Assembly (NCBI GenBank): GCA_030704615.1
Contig: CM060731.1
Location: forward strand, 66,134,756-66,198,755
Length of the DNA stretch: 64,000 nt
Direction: 5' to 3'
DNA from: Takakia lepidozioides
Taxonomy: Eukaryota > Streptophyta > Takakiopsida > Takakiales > Takakiaceae
Shown: one piece after another, positions 1 through 9,500 of the stretch
How the letters are laid out: each line of letters starts with the position of its first letter
Position numbering within the stretch: position 1 is the first letter of the stretch
Notes under the pieces: model-generated
The model's input: only the letters and a program-made list of their open reading frames with translations
The model's database searches: none
What the model was told of the DNA's origin: nothing
Position numbers and translations under genes: made by a program

Positions 1-2
1 AC

Positions 3-452
3 CTATTTGTGGGTTGTGGTTACATGCCCACAGAGGGGACCCTTCGTGCTGACGCAGACAAAGCCTTCCAAGACGTAAAGCTGGACTGTGGTAAGTTCCT
101 CGACAAAGGTTAGGTGGTCTTACTGGGTGACTTCAATGCCTGGGTGGGTAAAGATCTTCATTAGATGATACCATTGGGCCTTTTGGTGAGAGCAAACTGA
201 ATTCTAATGGAAGATGGTTGATAAGCTGTCTGGAAGAACTTCAGCTCGACCTTGAATAATAGATCAAAAGGAGACCTAGTGCAATGGACTCGTGAGAAAG
301 CTCAAACTGGGGAACGATCCATTGTGGATTATATCATAGTGGACAAGAATTTGCTTCCCCAGAGTGCCAATGTGTTGATCAACAGACCTAATATTGGTAT
401 CTCTGACCACTTCTTGGTTTGGACAGATTTCATGAAGCAGATAATGTGGTGA
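3..452 (+). mobile_element. LINE endonuclease-domain remnant
   Basis: Three successive plus-strand frames together read as the middle and end of an apurinic-type (exonuclease/endonuclease/phosphatase) LINE endonuclease. Visible motifs are LLGDFNAWVG near 130-160, GPFGESKLNSNGRWL near 176-222, then SIVDYIIV and the terminal ISDHFLV (about 400-420) that carries the catalytic Asp-His pair. Stops at about 111-113 and 162-164 and frame changes near 165 and 250 show it is decayed. Only the endonuclease is present; an RT piece of similar non-L1 style lies near 6.4-6.8 kb and may come from the same family. Confidence 0.75.
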
Positions 453-533
453 GAACATGCGGGCACCATTTGGGCATGCACACAAGGTGAACAAAGTGTG
501 AGGGGAAGAGGTATTTTACTTGTGGGTTTTTCC

Positions 534-1222
534 TCAAATATGCAGTATAGCTTCCGAAAAAAACTGGTCCTCAACAGCTGTCGTGTAGCCGAACTGAAAC
601 AGTTCCATCCAGGGGTCTTGACCAGCTCCAAGAGATGCGCTGTACATGCTGCCCACTACCTCCTCTGGTGGTATAGTATGGAGGGAGACATTAAGAGGGA
701 AAGCTCCACCACCTAGCATCCTCTTTGTCTTGGAGTTTTTAATGTTGAGGTTCTCCCAATCTGATAGAGTTAACCTCTGGAAGTAGTCAAACCAAGTTTG
801 ATCATTCTCCTTCTCCTTGGCAATGACCTCTATGGCCTTCTTCCTTCCCACCGACAACACAACCCTCCTCCTCTCGCGTTGCCAAAAGTCGACTTCCGAT
901 TGCACCTCCGATTGTACCTCCGCCCTCAGTGCTTGGATTGTAGACTCCACTTTAGCCTCCATTGATGAGAACTTCTCCTGGATCCTGAGATCGAGCTTCT
1001 CCTCCCAATCCTGATACCAGGATGAGAGCTTCTCCTCCCACTCACGATACCAGGATGAAAGCTTCTCTTCTCCTCCCGTTCATGATCCCTATCCTTCGAG
1101 GTTGCAATATGTGCGAGGCACATTTTAATACGATCTTCCATGTGGAGTTCGTCTACGTAAAGAGTATCAATCTGTTCTAGCAAACCCTTCCCTTGGTGAT
1201 CATCCGCCAATCCAGAGATCAT
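534..1222 (-). pseudogene. Coiled-coil protein remnant, possibly LTR-element gag
   Basis: Two minus-strand frames join near position 1065 through a one-base shift and give about 230 residues. The N-terminal part starts MISGLADDHQGKG; a highly charged middle holds two to three tandem copies of a 12-residue unit (WEEKLSSWY plus three variable residues, encoded at about 1000-1065), then a long heptad-like segment (MEAKVESTIQALRAEVQSEV) and a basic stretch. I do not recognise the family. A sequence resembling an initiator-Met tRNA primer-binding site lies about 45 bp upstream of the first Met, which suggests gag of an LTR retroelement; that is inference. It could also be a decayed host gene. Confidence 0.4.
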
Positions 1223-1263
1223 GACTCCACCCCAAGCGGAAAGTGGTAGGTCCTACAGGTTTA

Positions 1264-1276
1264 GGCTCCGGCACCA
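1264..1276 (-). other. Possible retroelement primer-binding site
   Basis: On the minus strand the bases read TGGTGCCGGAGCC, about 10 of 13 matching the usual plant initiator-Met primer site TGGTATCAGAGCC. It follows a TACACA that could be an LTR 3' end and sits just upstream of the coiled-coil reading frame. No LTR pair was found, so this is tentative. Confidence 0.25.
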
Positions 1277-1299
1277 TATGTGTACCTGACGCCTGCCAC

Positions 1300-3059
1300 A
1301 CCAAACAATTATCAAAACTGATAGAATATGTTACAGCCTGCCCATAAGTCGGTCCCAAGAGCACCAAGCTACACAAAATTCAGAACGATACAACCAGCAG
1401 GGGGAAAGGTTGTTGATGTGACTGTTGCGGCCTTGATGCAGCAGTATGTAAATAGAGCGATGCCTCGCTTGCCCTTCGAAAGCTCAAAATCTCTTGATCT
1501 AAAGAAGTGATTTGTTAAGAACAAAGCGTTCTGGACACAGACAATCAAAGAAGACATGCTTACGCATTCCAATCGCCATCGCATATGCATGGATTAAAGA
1601 ACCCCACTCTTTCATCCTCAAGAAGCCAAAAAACATGTGTGGAATAGACTAGACAAGACAAACCTGGAAAGTGCTGGAAAGTGTTCGTTGCCAGCGAGTG
1701 AGAGCCTCGGCCCGCAAGTGTGTACGAATCCTTCGTCCACCAAGGTGTTGGAAGATGTGAACATGGCAAAGGAGAGGGGAGTCTCTACGTAAGCTACACA
1801 ACTAGAACATGTTCCGGAGGGACGGAAGAGCCACTCCCCTCTCCATCCCCATCCACGCTTAGCACCGTCACCACCCTCTTCTGCCCCTTCTTCTTCCTCC
1901 CCACCTTAGGGCTAAGGTTTATGAAGGTGTAGCCACACTTGGTGGCAAATCCTAAACCCAAACGCTAAACCCTAAGAGCAACGTTAGCATGAACAATACC
2001 GGGAACATGGTTTTCATGTCTCTTCTTCTTCTTCTTCTTTTCTCGGGAGTCCTTGATCGTCGGTTTGCGTTGCGCGACAAGATTAGTCGCGATGCATTTA
2101 CTCGTTTCCCATTCGGGAAAGAGGGGAAATACTGACGTATGTCATGGAGATGGGGAGCAACTTGGACGAGCAGCAACTGTTGAAGCCGATCACGGAGGTG
2201 GTGTGGCCTGTGCATGAAGCTTGTTGCATAAATGACCGGCATTACAAGGTACACTGCCATCGCCATACTGTTTCTAGATGGCCCCTTCATGCAGTCAAGG
2301 TTTGCCAATGCTTTTCTGTCATTCTTAGTGTTTGATCAGGTGAATTTTTGGTAAAAGGACAGGGAGACAGCCGGAGAGGCATTCATTCATACATGACAAG
2401 ATAAGGTACAATTGCTCTTAGCATATCTTTGAACACAGTTCTTGATAGTCTGGGCCCTCACTGCAGTTCATCGATCCCGCGCCCTAAACATCCCCCAACA
2501 TTATTGTCGTGGCAACACCTCCTATGTACATGAACCGAAGTAACATCTACCATAACATACAAACAATCAGAGAGCCCACACATCTTCAAAGCCGAGGCAG
2601 AGTTGCCGCTTGTCTAACAATTTGCCTCTCATCGAAATTGCCCATGGATTGGCTACGAGGATAGTGTCAGGATTGCCGTTAAGGTCCCACAACAAGGCAA
2701 CAACAATGCGAAGCTCATGGATACAATAGTGGGTGTGTGTGCTTGCATGCTTTGTCTCGCTGGGTGGCCCCAGGCATGTCCGCGACCAGATAGATTTAGA
2801 TTAATCACTTCAAGCTACCTGCTCTGGACTTCGTGCTTGTCTGATCAACTGTGATAGATGCAGCGGATGCAGGTAGGCATTGCTGCCTTAGATCTACGTT
2901 GTGCAAGACGAGCCGGTCATACCAAACTACTGCGACTCTTGAGATGAGAGGATTTCAACTTTCATCTGTCATTCGAGAAACATGAAACATATTCTACCAT
3001 AACGAGCCTTCTTTTATACTTTTGTCTAGTCAACAGCCTCATTTGTACATGCCTTCGAC
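1300..3059. other. Intergenic, no gene recognised
   Basis: Short open frames here have no recognisable domains. A stretch at about 1949-1975 has degenerate telomere-like CTAAACCCTAA words, and 2021-2040 holds a TCT-rich microsatellite. Nothing else is supported. Confidence 0.5.
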
Positions 3060-3230
3060 AACCAGCATGTAGCCCAGTGGTAATGGGCACATACCACGTT
3101 GGATGTGGTTGTGGGTTCAAACCACGGTCTGGTGTATCATGAAGGTGTCCACCTTTCAGCTGGCAGTAGCCCTTGTGGTGAAGTGACACCATAAGTTAGG
3201 CTCCCTTGGGGAGGCGTCATACTTTTACTT
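3060..3230 (+). mobile_element. tRNA-derived SINE
   Basis: The head contains an RNA polymerase III box A (TAGCCCAGTGG, 3070-3080) and box B (GGTTCAAACC, 3114-3123) with tRNA-like spacing. A tail motif ATTCACTGGACgATAAAGAA followed by CTTTAT/CTTAT repeats occurs at 3319-3359, after an AT-rich stretch of about 90 bp. The same tail motif ends the SINE at 32308-32498, which identifies them as one family. Confidence 0.7.
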
Positions 3231-3388
3231 TTGTACATGCCTTCTGTTTTATTTTCACAAGTTTGCCCACTTATTTGCACACCTTAACGATATTTTTCAC
3301 TTAAATTTTTGTCTCTCATCAATTCACTGGACGATAAAGAAACTTTATCTTATCTTATCAAGGAGCGGTAAGCAATGGTGCAATGTTG

Positions 3389-3745
3389 GCAAGCCCAGAA
3401 CCTGAAGGCAAACCACAAGACTGTAGAGAGAATACAAGCCGGCGTAACTAAGAGCCACTTCGCCTTGAGGCTATTGACAAGCCTAGAACCTCAAGGCAAA
3501 CCACAAGACTCGAGAGAGAAGACAAGCCGGCGTAACTAAGAGCCACCTCGCCTGCGGCTATTGACAAGCCTAGAACCTCAAGGCAAACCACAAGACTCGA
3601 GAGAGAAGACAAGCCGGCGTAACTAAGAGCCACTTCGCCTTGCAGCTATTGCCCCCCTTGACAAGCCTAGAACCAACAAGAGTGGAGAGAGAAGACAAGT
3701 CGACGTAACTAAGACCCACTTTGCCTTGCTGCTACAGCCCCCTTT
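3389..3745 (+). repeat. 87-bp tandem repeat, four copies
   Basis: Units begin at 3389, 3476, 3563 and 3660 (spacings 87, 87, 97). Each carries AAGCCTAGAACC, an AGAGAGAAGACAAGCC segment and TAACTAAGAGCCACTTCGCC. The last unit is the most diverged. A related single unit lies reversed at about 57060-57140 upstream of the CCCH gene. Confidence 0.85.
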
Positions 3746-4364
3746 GGGAGGTGGGCCCTATACACACAAGACACTATATCATTTGCTGTAATGGTGGTGA
3801 ATTGTCTCCTTGGGGAGAGTTTCATCCTATCCTAACTCAAACCAATTTCCGGCAATTCTTCCAGGAGAATAATTTATCAATCATTCTACTCCTCCTGAAG
3901 ACCAGTTTGTGTCCGTTGAATGTCTTTTGTATGAGTTCAATGTTCAATGCAGTAAAAATAATGAGTTACTTTATAGAGAAGGTTTATTTACCAGGATATG
4001 CTCTCCATCAGTAACCCTTCAGTTTTCATCCACGACGCCGTTTCCATGGATGAACTCGGATGAAGGTGAATCCTGAATGAAAAGCGAGCTGGACAGGGTG
4101 AACTTCATCCTGAATTTATTGCGCCGAAAGAAATTGAATGCTCTGCCGGCTACATGTCTGGGTGGATTAGCAACAGCAGCGAGTTGACTGGATGACGTGG
4201 CAGGCAGAAACGGCAAGGGGGTGTGATGAGTTTGGCGGCAGGGGGTTGTCTGTCAGCCCGTGTCCCGTCCACGCTGAACGCAGCGGAGTCGGCCGTTTTC
4301 ACCTTCGTTGCGAGGCCGGCACAGGCACCGTCGGGTAGGAGAGCGCCTCCAGCACCTGCGCAAG
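3746..4364. other. Intergenic, no gene recognised
   Basis: No coding frame with recognisable features. GC content rises over about 4190-4390, just before the dispersed repeat that contains the Q-rich exon. Confidence 0.5.
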
Positions 4365-4575
4365 GCTTCCAACTTGGCGTTGCAGTCTAGCTCTGCAGAG
4401 CTTCAACATTTACAGGTACAATCCAGCCTATGAAAAATCATCATGCCAACAGCAATCTCAAATCTTTGTTGACAGATAGTTTTTTCTTCCCAAGTGGGCC
4501 GTAGACTCACTTTATCAAACATGTTTGCGACATGCTTTGCTCATCACTTGCAAAAACTGAAATATTCGTTTGCAG

Positions 4576-4971
4576 CAGGCCATGCAGCAGCAGATGCAGC
4601 AGACGCAGCAAGCCATGCAGCAGCAGGCGCTGCAGCAGGAGGAGGCGCAGCAGGCTATGCAGCAAGCGCACCAGACCATGCGTGATCTCATGGATAGTGC
4701 ACTCAGGCGGTTAGACCATCGTCTTCAACTAATGAAAATTCAAAATTCCGCAAGGCTAGTGAACGCATCCCTCTCGCTGTTTTCCCCCTTGCACGGGGTG
4801 GTGGATGAAATGGGAAATGTGCCTCAGCATTTCCCCGCCACCAAAGCCGCTTTTGTTGGCTTGGAGGAGCCTGTTATTGATGCGCTTCTCCAGGCATATC
4901 AGTTGCCTGTTGCAAGTGATTTGGTTGCCAAGCGCACCGACTTGGCCTATCATCTAGGTTTCATATCTTGA
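4576..4971 (+). CDS. Q-rich hypothetical protein exon
   Basis: A plus-strand open frame of about 131 codons ends in TGA at 4969-4971. It is preceded by a good splice acceptor (TTCGTTTGCAG ending at 4575), so it is probably a last exon rather than a complete gene. The first 35 residues are almost pure Gln with Met and Ala (M-Q-Q repeats from CAG runs). The rest is not repetitive (LDHRLQLMKIQNSARLVNAS, then VVDEMGNVPQHFPATKAAFV, ending YHLGFIS) and has the look of a folded segment with an ordered series of short helices. I do not recognise a named family. No upstream exon could be fixed, and copy 2 of the surrounding repeat lacks this frame. Confidence 0.4.
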   Translation, partial: QAMQQQMQQTQQAMQQQALQQEEAQQAMQQAHQTMRDLMDSALRRLDHRLQLMKIQNSARLVNASLSLFSPLHGVVDEMGNVPQHFPATKAAFVGLEEPVIDALLQAYQLPVASDLVAKRTDLAYHLGFIS

Positions 4972-4979
4972 TAGTACCT

Positions 4980-5610
4980 TCTAAAAGACCGTGTCAGTTT
5001 TGATATCATGTAATACATCGCCTGTTGATACCTGGCACGAATCTCCTGAATTGCTAGTCCCCGATCTTTATGCTAACAAAAGGGAACCACACCAGATATA
5101 TGAGGACACTGGTGTGGTTGGTGTCTAAGGAACTACTTTCTTGTCAGTCTTGTCAGTGCAGGGTCCAAAAGCGTTCTGAGCTAAATTTCGTACTAACAAA
5201 GCTTTAGATGTCCCCAGCTGGCAGGGATTGAGGGGAGATCAATGTGAATGAGCATCCATGATTCTTGTCAAATATCAAATAAAGCCGTTGTGATTTGTGG
5301 CACAGGAAGATGATGTGATCACCAGACCGGACCCTTCCACATAACAGCCTCCCGAAGACCACCGAGTGGTATGATTCTGATCACTTGCGAAAGTATCGTT
5401 TATCAGGAATTTTACGCAACTGCCTCTTTCCTCGAGTGGAGACATTGAACCCCCATAAACATGGAGTGTTGCTGCCAACAGCCTCAGTAGTCCCAGGTGG
5501 CAACAAACAGTCCTGCCTTTCCACCAAGCACATAGATCCCTCTATGTGATTGGGGGTCTGTGTCCAAATTGGATGTTCGTGTAAGTCAGGTGCCTCAGCA
5601 TAAGCCTCAG
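4980..5610. other. Intergenic part of dispersed repeat
   Basis: No recognisable coding frame, RNA gene or repeat unit. It is the segment missing from the second repeat copy near 18.4 kb. Confidence 0.4.
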
Positions 5611-6439
5611 TGTAGCTTACAGCGAATGAACTCGCATCTTTTAGACTTTTCGTAAGAAATAGTTGTAGCCATCAAGACACTATGAGAAAGAGAGAGCACA
5701 GCTTTTATGTTCACCCAGATGGTTTATTAATGTGCCCCCAAATCAAATGAGATTGAGTTCTGTCAAAGAGAGAAAAACATTTCAGAATATTGTGGTATCA
5801 ACTATGTGTTGATGAGAAACAGTGGGGAACATACGAGCTGACCAATTAATATACTACTTGGAGGCTCGTAAGATTTCCCATTAGCTCACTGAAAAGGCAC
5901 CTTAGAGAAGACTTCTGAACCATCTTCAACTCACGGGATCAGCTTGTGATTCAAAAACAGCTTGTTGTCTAGGTTAAACAGTTGCGATTTCATGACCTGG
6001 ATTGCATGCAGCTGCTGGTCAACCTTCTTCCAACACTTCTGTCTATTACATGTGCTAGTGTAGGCCTAAACAAGCATCATGGTAGTAGTGCCCAATCAGC
6101 CTGCCATGAGGAAACCAGGACATTGAGCTGTAGCCAATTGAGTCCATGATGCTCACCGACTTGTGGCTTGACCAGGTGCTTTGCAAACCATCTCCAGTTT
6201 TATTTACTGTGATAATCTGTCTGGATCATGTTTGAGGAGTCAACTCGTCTAAAGTTTGGGCATGCTACCAGCCACTTTGTAGAAACCTTTGGTCTGTGTC
6301 AAGTAAGAGATCTGTAAAACGTTCGAATCAGAAGTGGCGCATAGAAAATTTTGAAAGCCTCAGCTAATTGTTTATGTGAAGGTTAGTCACTCCTAGAATG
6401 AGCCCCTCACAGAGTTTTATGAGTACATTCTCTATCTCT

Positions 6440-6840
6440 CTCGAAATGACAGAAGGGAAAAAAAAAGGGAACCCAATTTTGTCTTTTTCTTGGATGTCAA
6501 AAAGGCTTATGACACAGTATGGAGTGTGGTCTAGCGGCTCCGACTCTAGTCGTGTGGTATCAAGGAAAAGATGTGGAAAGTGGTTCATATGCTCACCAAA
6601 AGCTGTGTCACTGTTACTGGACAGAATTAACTTCTTTGACCATGGTGTAGCTCAAGGATGTACCCTCTCCTCTGCTTTCAATGTTTTCATCAATCAACTA
6701 CTCGAGGATGTGAAAAATGAGGGATTTAAGGTGGGTGATGCCACCATACCCACCCTGAAAGTTGACAGAGAAGAGCTGAGGAACTATCGAGGCATCGTGC
6801 CCCTCAAAGCAGTTGGCAAGATACTTTGCAGAGTTATAAG
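6440..6840 (+). mobile_element. LINE reverse transcriptase remnant, rearranged
   Basis: Plus-strand frames give RT motif A (FVFFLDVKKAYDTVW at about 6480-6525), a following KEKMWKVVHMLTKS segment, and the motif B region GVAQGCTLSSAFNVFIN with LLEDVKNEGFKVGD near 6640-6740. The YRGI segment (ELRNYRGIVPLKAVGKILCRVI), which normally lies before motif A, occurs after motif B at about 6774-6838. The copy is therefore rearranged or made of two partial copies, and it has frameshifts. The wording of these motifs differs from the L1-type LINEs at 34 and 59-63 kb. Confidence 0.75.
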
Positions 6841-7283
6841 AATTGTCAGCAAAGTACAATTTGTCTACTCTACTCAACCAAATTCAATAAAACACCTAGA
6901 GACAACCATTGACCTAATCATGCTCGCCTCCCTTGGCCGCCTGTCTCTTCTCTCACTGAGGAGACTTGACATCTCTTATTCTCGGTCTTCTTTGGCACTT
7001 CCTCTCCTGCTCTTTGACAACAACATCCTCGGACCCTCGTTGGGGCTCTCCTTGGACACAACTGCTGAGGAAAGTGGGGGATTTTGAAAAGACATGGTGT
7101 ACAAATTGATGATGGGGATTGTTTGATTTCCCAGTGACAAGGAAGCAGTGCTACCTAGGCCAACCCAGAAATTTTCCCCATTCTTCACGTTCTGCTTTCC
7201 TGCCAAAATCTCGCTCATGCAGTTCTGAGCTCTCTTGCTCAAGCTAGGGGCACTGGAAAAGAAGATCATCAAAGCTGGAATTG
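6841..7283. other. Intergenic, no gene recognised
   Basis: The open frame running from the RT remnant continues to about 7087 but its sequence (Leu/Ser-rich) has no recognisable domain and looks fortuitous. Confidence 0.4.
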
Positions 7284-7580
7284 CAGGGAATTGTCTTTGA
7301 AACCGCCCTCTGTTACATGTTTGTCAAATGTGGCAACATGGAGGATGCACGGAAAGTGTTCAACAATATGGCGGCTCGACGAAATGTGAGTTCAATGTCT
7401 GCATCGGTGAATTCACAATCTTTAAGGATGGCCGTCAAGTGTTTGATAATATTTATCAACACATAGCGGTCTCCTGTGGTGCAGGATGTGCCCATCATGT
7501 GCTGTAGGGAGGCCCTTCAACTATTTGAACAAATGCAACAGAAGGCTTGAAGGCCCCAGCTTGTCACCTTCACATCTCTG
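7284..7580 (+). pseudogene. Pentatricopeptide repeat (PPR) gene fragment
   Basis: The frame reads FETALCYMFVKCGNMEDARKVFNN, the signature of a PLS-class PPR motif (usual wording xxALVDMYAKCGSxEDARxVFD). Farther on, in shifted frames, come GREALQLFEQMQQKA and VTFTSLSA, which normally follow in the next repeat. About two repeats are left and stops and shifts separate them. Full PPR genes of this class run 500-900 residues and bind organelle transcripts, so this is a dead piece. Related pieces lie at 20346-20560 and 31490-31690. Confidence 0.8.
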
Positions 7581-7929
7581 TCTGCATGTAGGCATGTGAA
7601 TTTGCAACATGTCACACTGTAGTGGACCACTTCGACTGTTTGCAAGGAGCAGTGGACCTGAAGAAGAACCCCTAGTGAGGGATTTGCAATGAAAAAGTTC
7701 AAGAAGGACCTACATTCAGGGAGGGTACCTGGAGTGTGATCTTCTTTGGAGTGATTGAGAACATCCTTGTTTCGAAAACTAAGCTTAGGTTGTACTTGTA
7801 GAGGATTCCCAATGATGGATCCGCTTGAGAGATGAGCTTCTAGTCTTGCTCTTGTCGCAATTCGATTAAAGAAGTGGCAAACACATTGTCGGTACTCGAG
7901 CAAGTAACAAATCGCAGCAGAGAGGCTCT

Positions 7930-8430
7930 TCATGTTTCAACGCAGCTGTTTTGGGCAGACAATCTATTAGGGCTGGCATAGCTAGGGTGGAGCAGGGTCG
8001 GCATTTGTTGTGGTGATGGCGATGGTACGCCTGCTGCGTCTTGCAGAGCTGTGTCTGTGTTCCACAATGCCATGCAGTCAGTGCGTTGTGGGTCTTCTGA
8101 CTGCTGCAGCCATACCTCCCTGTGGCGCTTTACAAGCCCCTTTGCTGCATCTCCCTGTAGCGATTCCAGAACCATCAGTATGAGTGACATCTTTGCAAGT
8201 AGAGCTTGTGAAGGACCAATGAGCTCCGGGATTCCTTCCGTATGCGGCCGTGGCGATAAGAAGACTAAGCGCGCGGGAAACGCTTCAAGGGCTCCTTCGG
8301 TATCGTCAGGCCAAAAAGGGGAACCGAGGTTAGAAGACTTCGGAAGAATTGGGATATTTCGTATGACCCTCTTAGTCCCGTCCATACTCAACCCTTTCCT
8401 CCTCTCTTGTCCTGATCCACATTGGTGAGA
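7930..8430 (-). CDS. Hypothetical protein, possible retroelement gag-like
   Basis: A minus-strand frame of about 165 codons is open from about 8430 to 7930. The N-terminal half is Pro/Arg-rich; the middle reads ALLAKMSLILMVLESLQG then KGLVKRHREVWLQQSEDPQR, a helix-rich pattern. This vaguely resembles gag-like proteins of DIRS-type elements (a conserved R-H-x-x-W-L segment), but I cannot establish homology by eye. The frame may equally be chance or part of a decayed element. No start codon context or splice sites stand out. Confidence 0.25.
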   Translation of the reverse strand, partial: SHQCGSGQERRKGLSMDGTKRVIRNIPILPKSSNLGSPFWPDDTEGALEAFPARLVFLSPRPHTEGIPELIGPSQALLAKMSLILMVLESLQGDAAKGLVKRHREVWLQQSEDPQRTDCMALWNTDTALQDAAGVPSPSPQQMPTLLHPSYASPNRLSAQNSCVET

Positions 8431-9500
8431 TGGAGATGTCGTTGGTTATATCAAGCGAATTATGGGTTCTCGTGTCGAGTTCTTGGTAGGCTTAGCTAGC
8501 ACATCGGATTTGCATCTGGCGACTTGTAACGATGTTACAAGGAGAACTACTGTCATGCATGAGGAGCAATGCTGCATTCACACATTGTGGCACCGCTCAC
8601 CTCGCGGAATGTGCTCTCGAAGGAATGAGTGAAGCCAGAGATTGCAGTGATGGCTGGACTCTCAAGACGTATTACTCTTTGAATGGTTGTCGATGTCAGA
8701 GCAAAGATTTCTCATCTGATGTGATTAGCTGGTTCTTGTTGTGGGGAGAGTATGTAAACATGTCTCTACCTTCTACCGAGAAACATAAATGAACGCAAGG
8801 TACTTCAATTTGGTCTACGTTTGAAAGTATCAAATCCCATGTTGTCGTTGTCATTGCCTCGCTGGATCCTTTTTTGCTGAGCAACCGCTGGACGTGGTTG
8901 GGATACTTTATCAAAATGGAGCTGGTTTTCTACAGAGTCTGTCTATAAGCTTCGAAGCAACCTAGGGACAAGCACAAAATGCTGGAGCTGGACGCCACTA
9001 GGAAGTTACAGAAGCAACTTGGTTTTGTTCTTTTAGACACAGACACACAGGGGCATATCAAATGCCCATTAAGAAGGGGGATATGAAGTGGAAGGGACGC
9101 CAGCGTAAATAATAGCCCTGCTTCCTTGCAGAGGTGGGCTCTGTGAAGCGAAAAGACATTGCTTATTGGAAGATTTGTCACTTTTGGTCACGCAGTCATG
9201 AATGTTTGGAGCAGAAACAGTTTTTGAGCTTGATTGCTATTGATGGTTCTACACTGAAGGGGCTTCAGCTGCGAGGCTCATTTGACAAAGGCCTTCAGAT
9301 AATTGTGACCTCCCTGATTCTCCTTCATTTCAAATAGTGTAGCAACCAGTGCCATTACTTCAGTGCAGAGTGATTACAGCCTTGACGTAATGCCATCATT
9401 CCATCTCTTTGACAGCAGTAGTGAAGTCTTGGAGAACCTTATTGCAAAGTTGTGGGGAACAATGGGCCTACTCTTATCATCTTCAGCAGTCTTGGTGATG
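8431..9500. other. Intergenic downstream of polyphenol oxidase
   Basis: No recognised genes, RNAs or repeats. The 3' untranslated region of the minus-strand oxidase gene should occupy the upper end of this stretch; no confident poly(A) signal was fixed. Confidence 0.4.

Larger units (their letters stand above)
4365..6260 (+). repeat. Dispersed repeat, copy 1 (pairs with 18165-19290)
   Basis: Two blocks of this region recur in the same orientation farther along. About 4365-4570 matches about 18165-18380, sharing TGCAGAGCTTCAACATTT, TTGACAGATAGTTTTTTCT and TGCTTTGCTCATCACTTGC. About 5610-6260 matches about 18665-19290. The part between (4570-5610), including the Q-rich open frame, is absent from copy 2. 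This is either an old segmental duplication with a deletion or two members of a repeat family. Confidence 0.8.

Noticed and set aside
1328-1510. 60-codon plus-strand frame
   Set aside because: Short, no domain, no splice or start support.
1949-1975. Interstitial telomere repeat
   Set aside because: Only a few degenerate CTAAACC words, too short to call.
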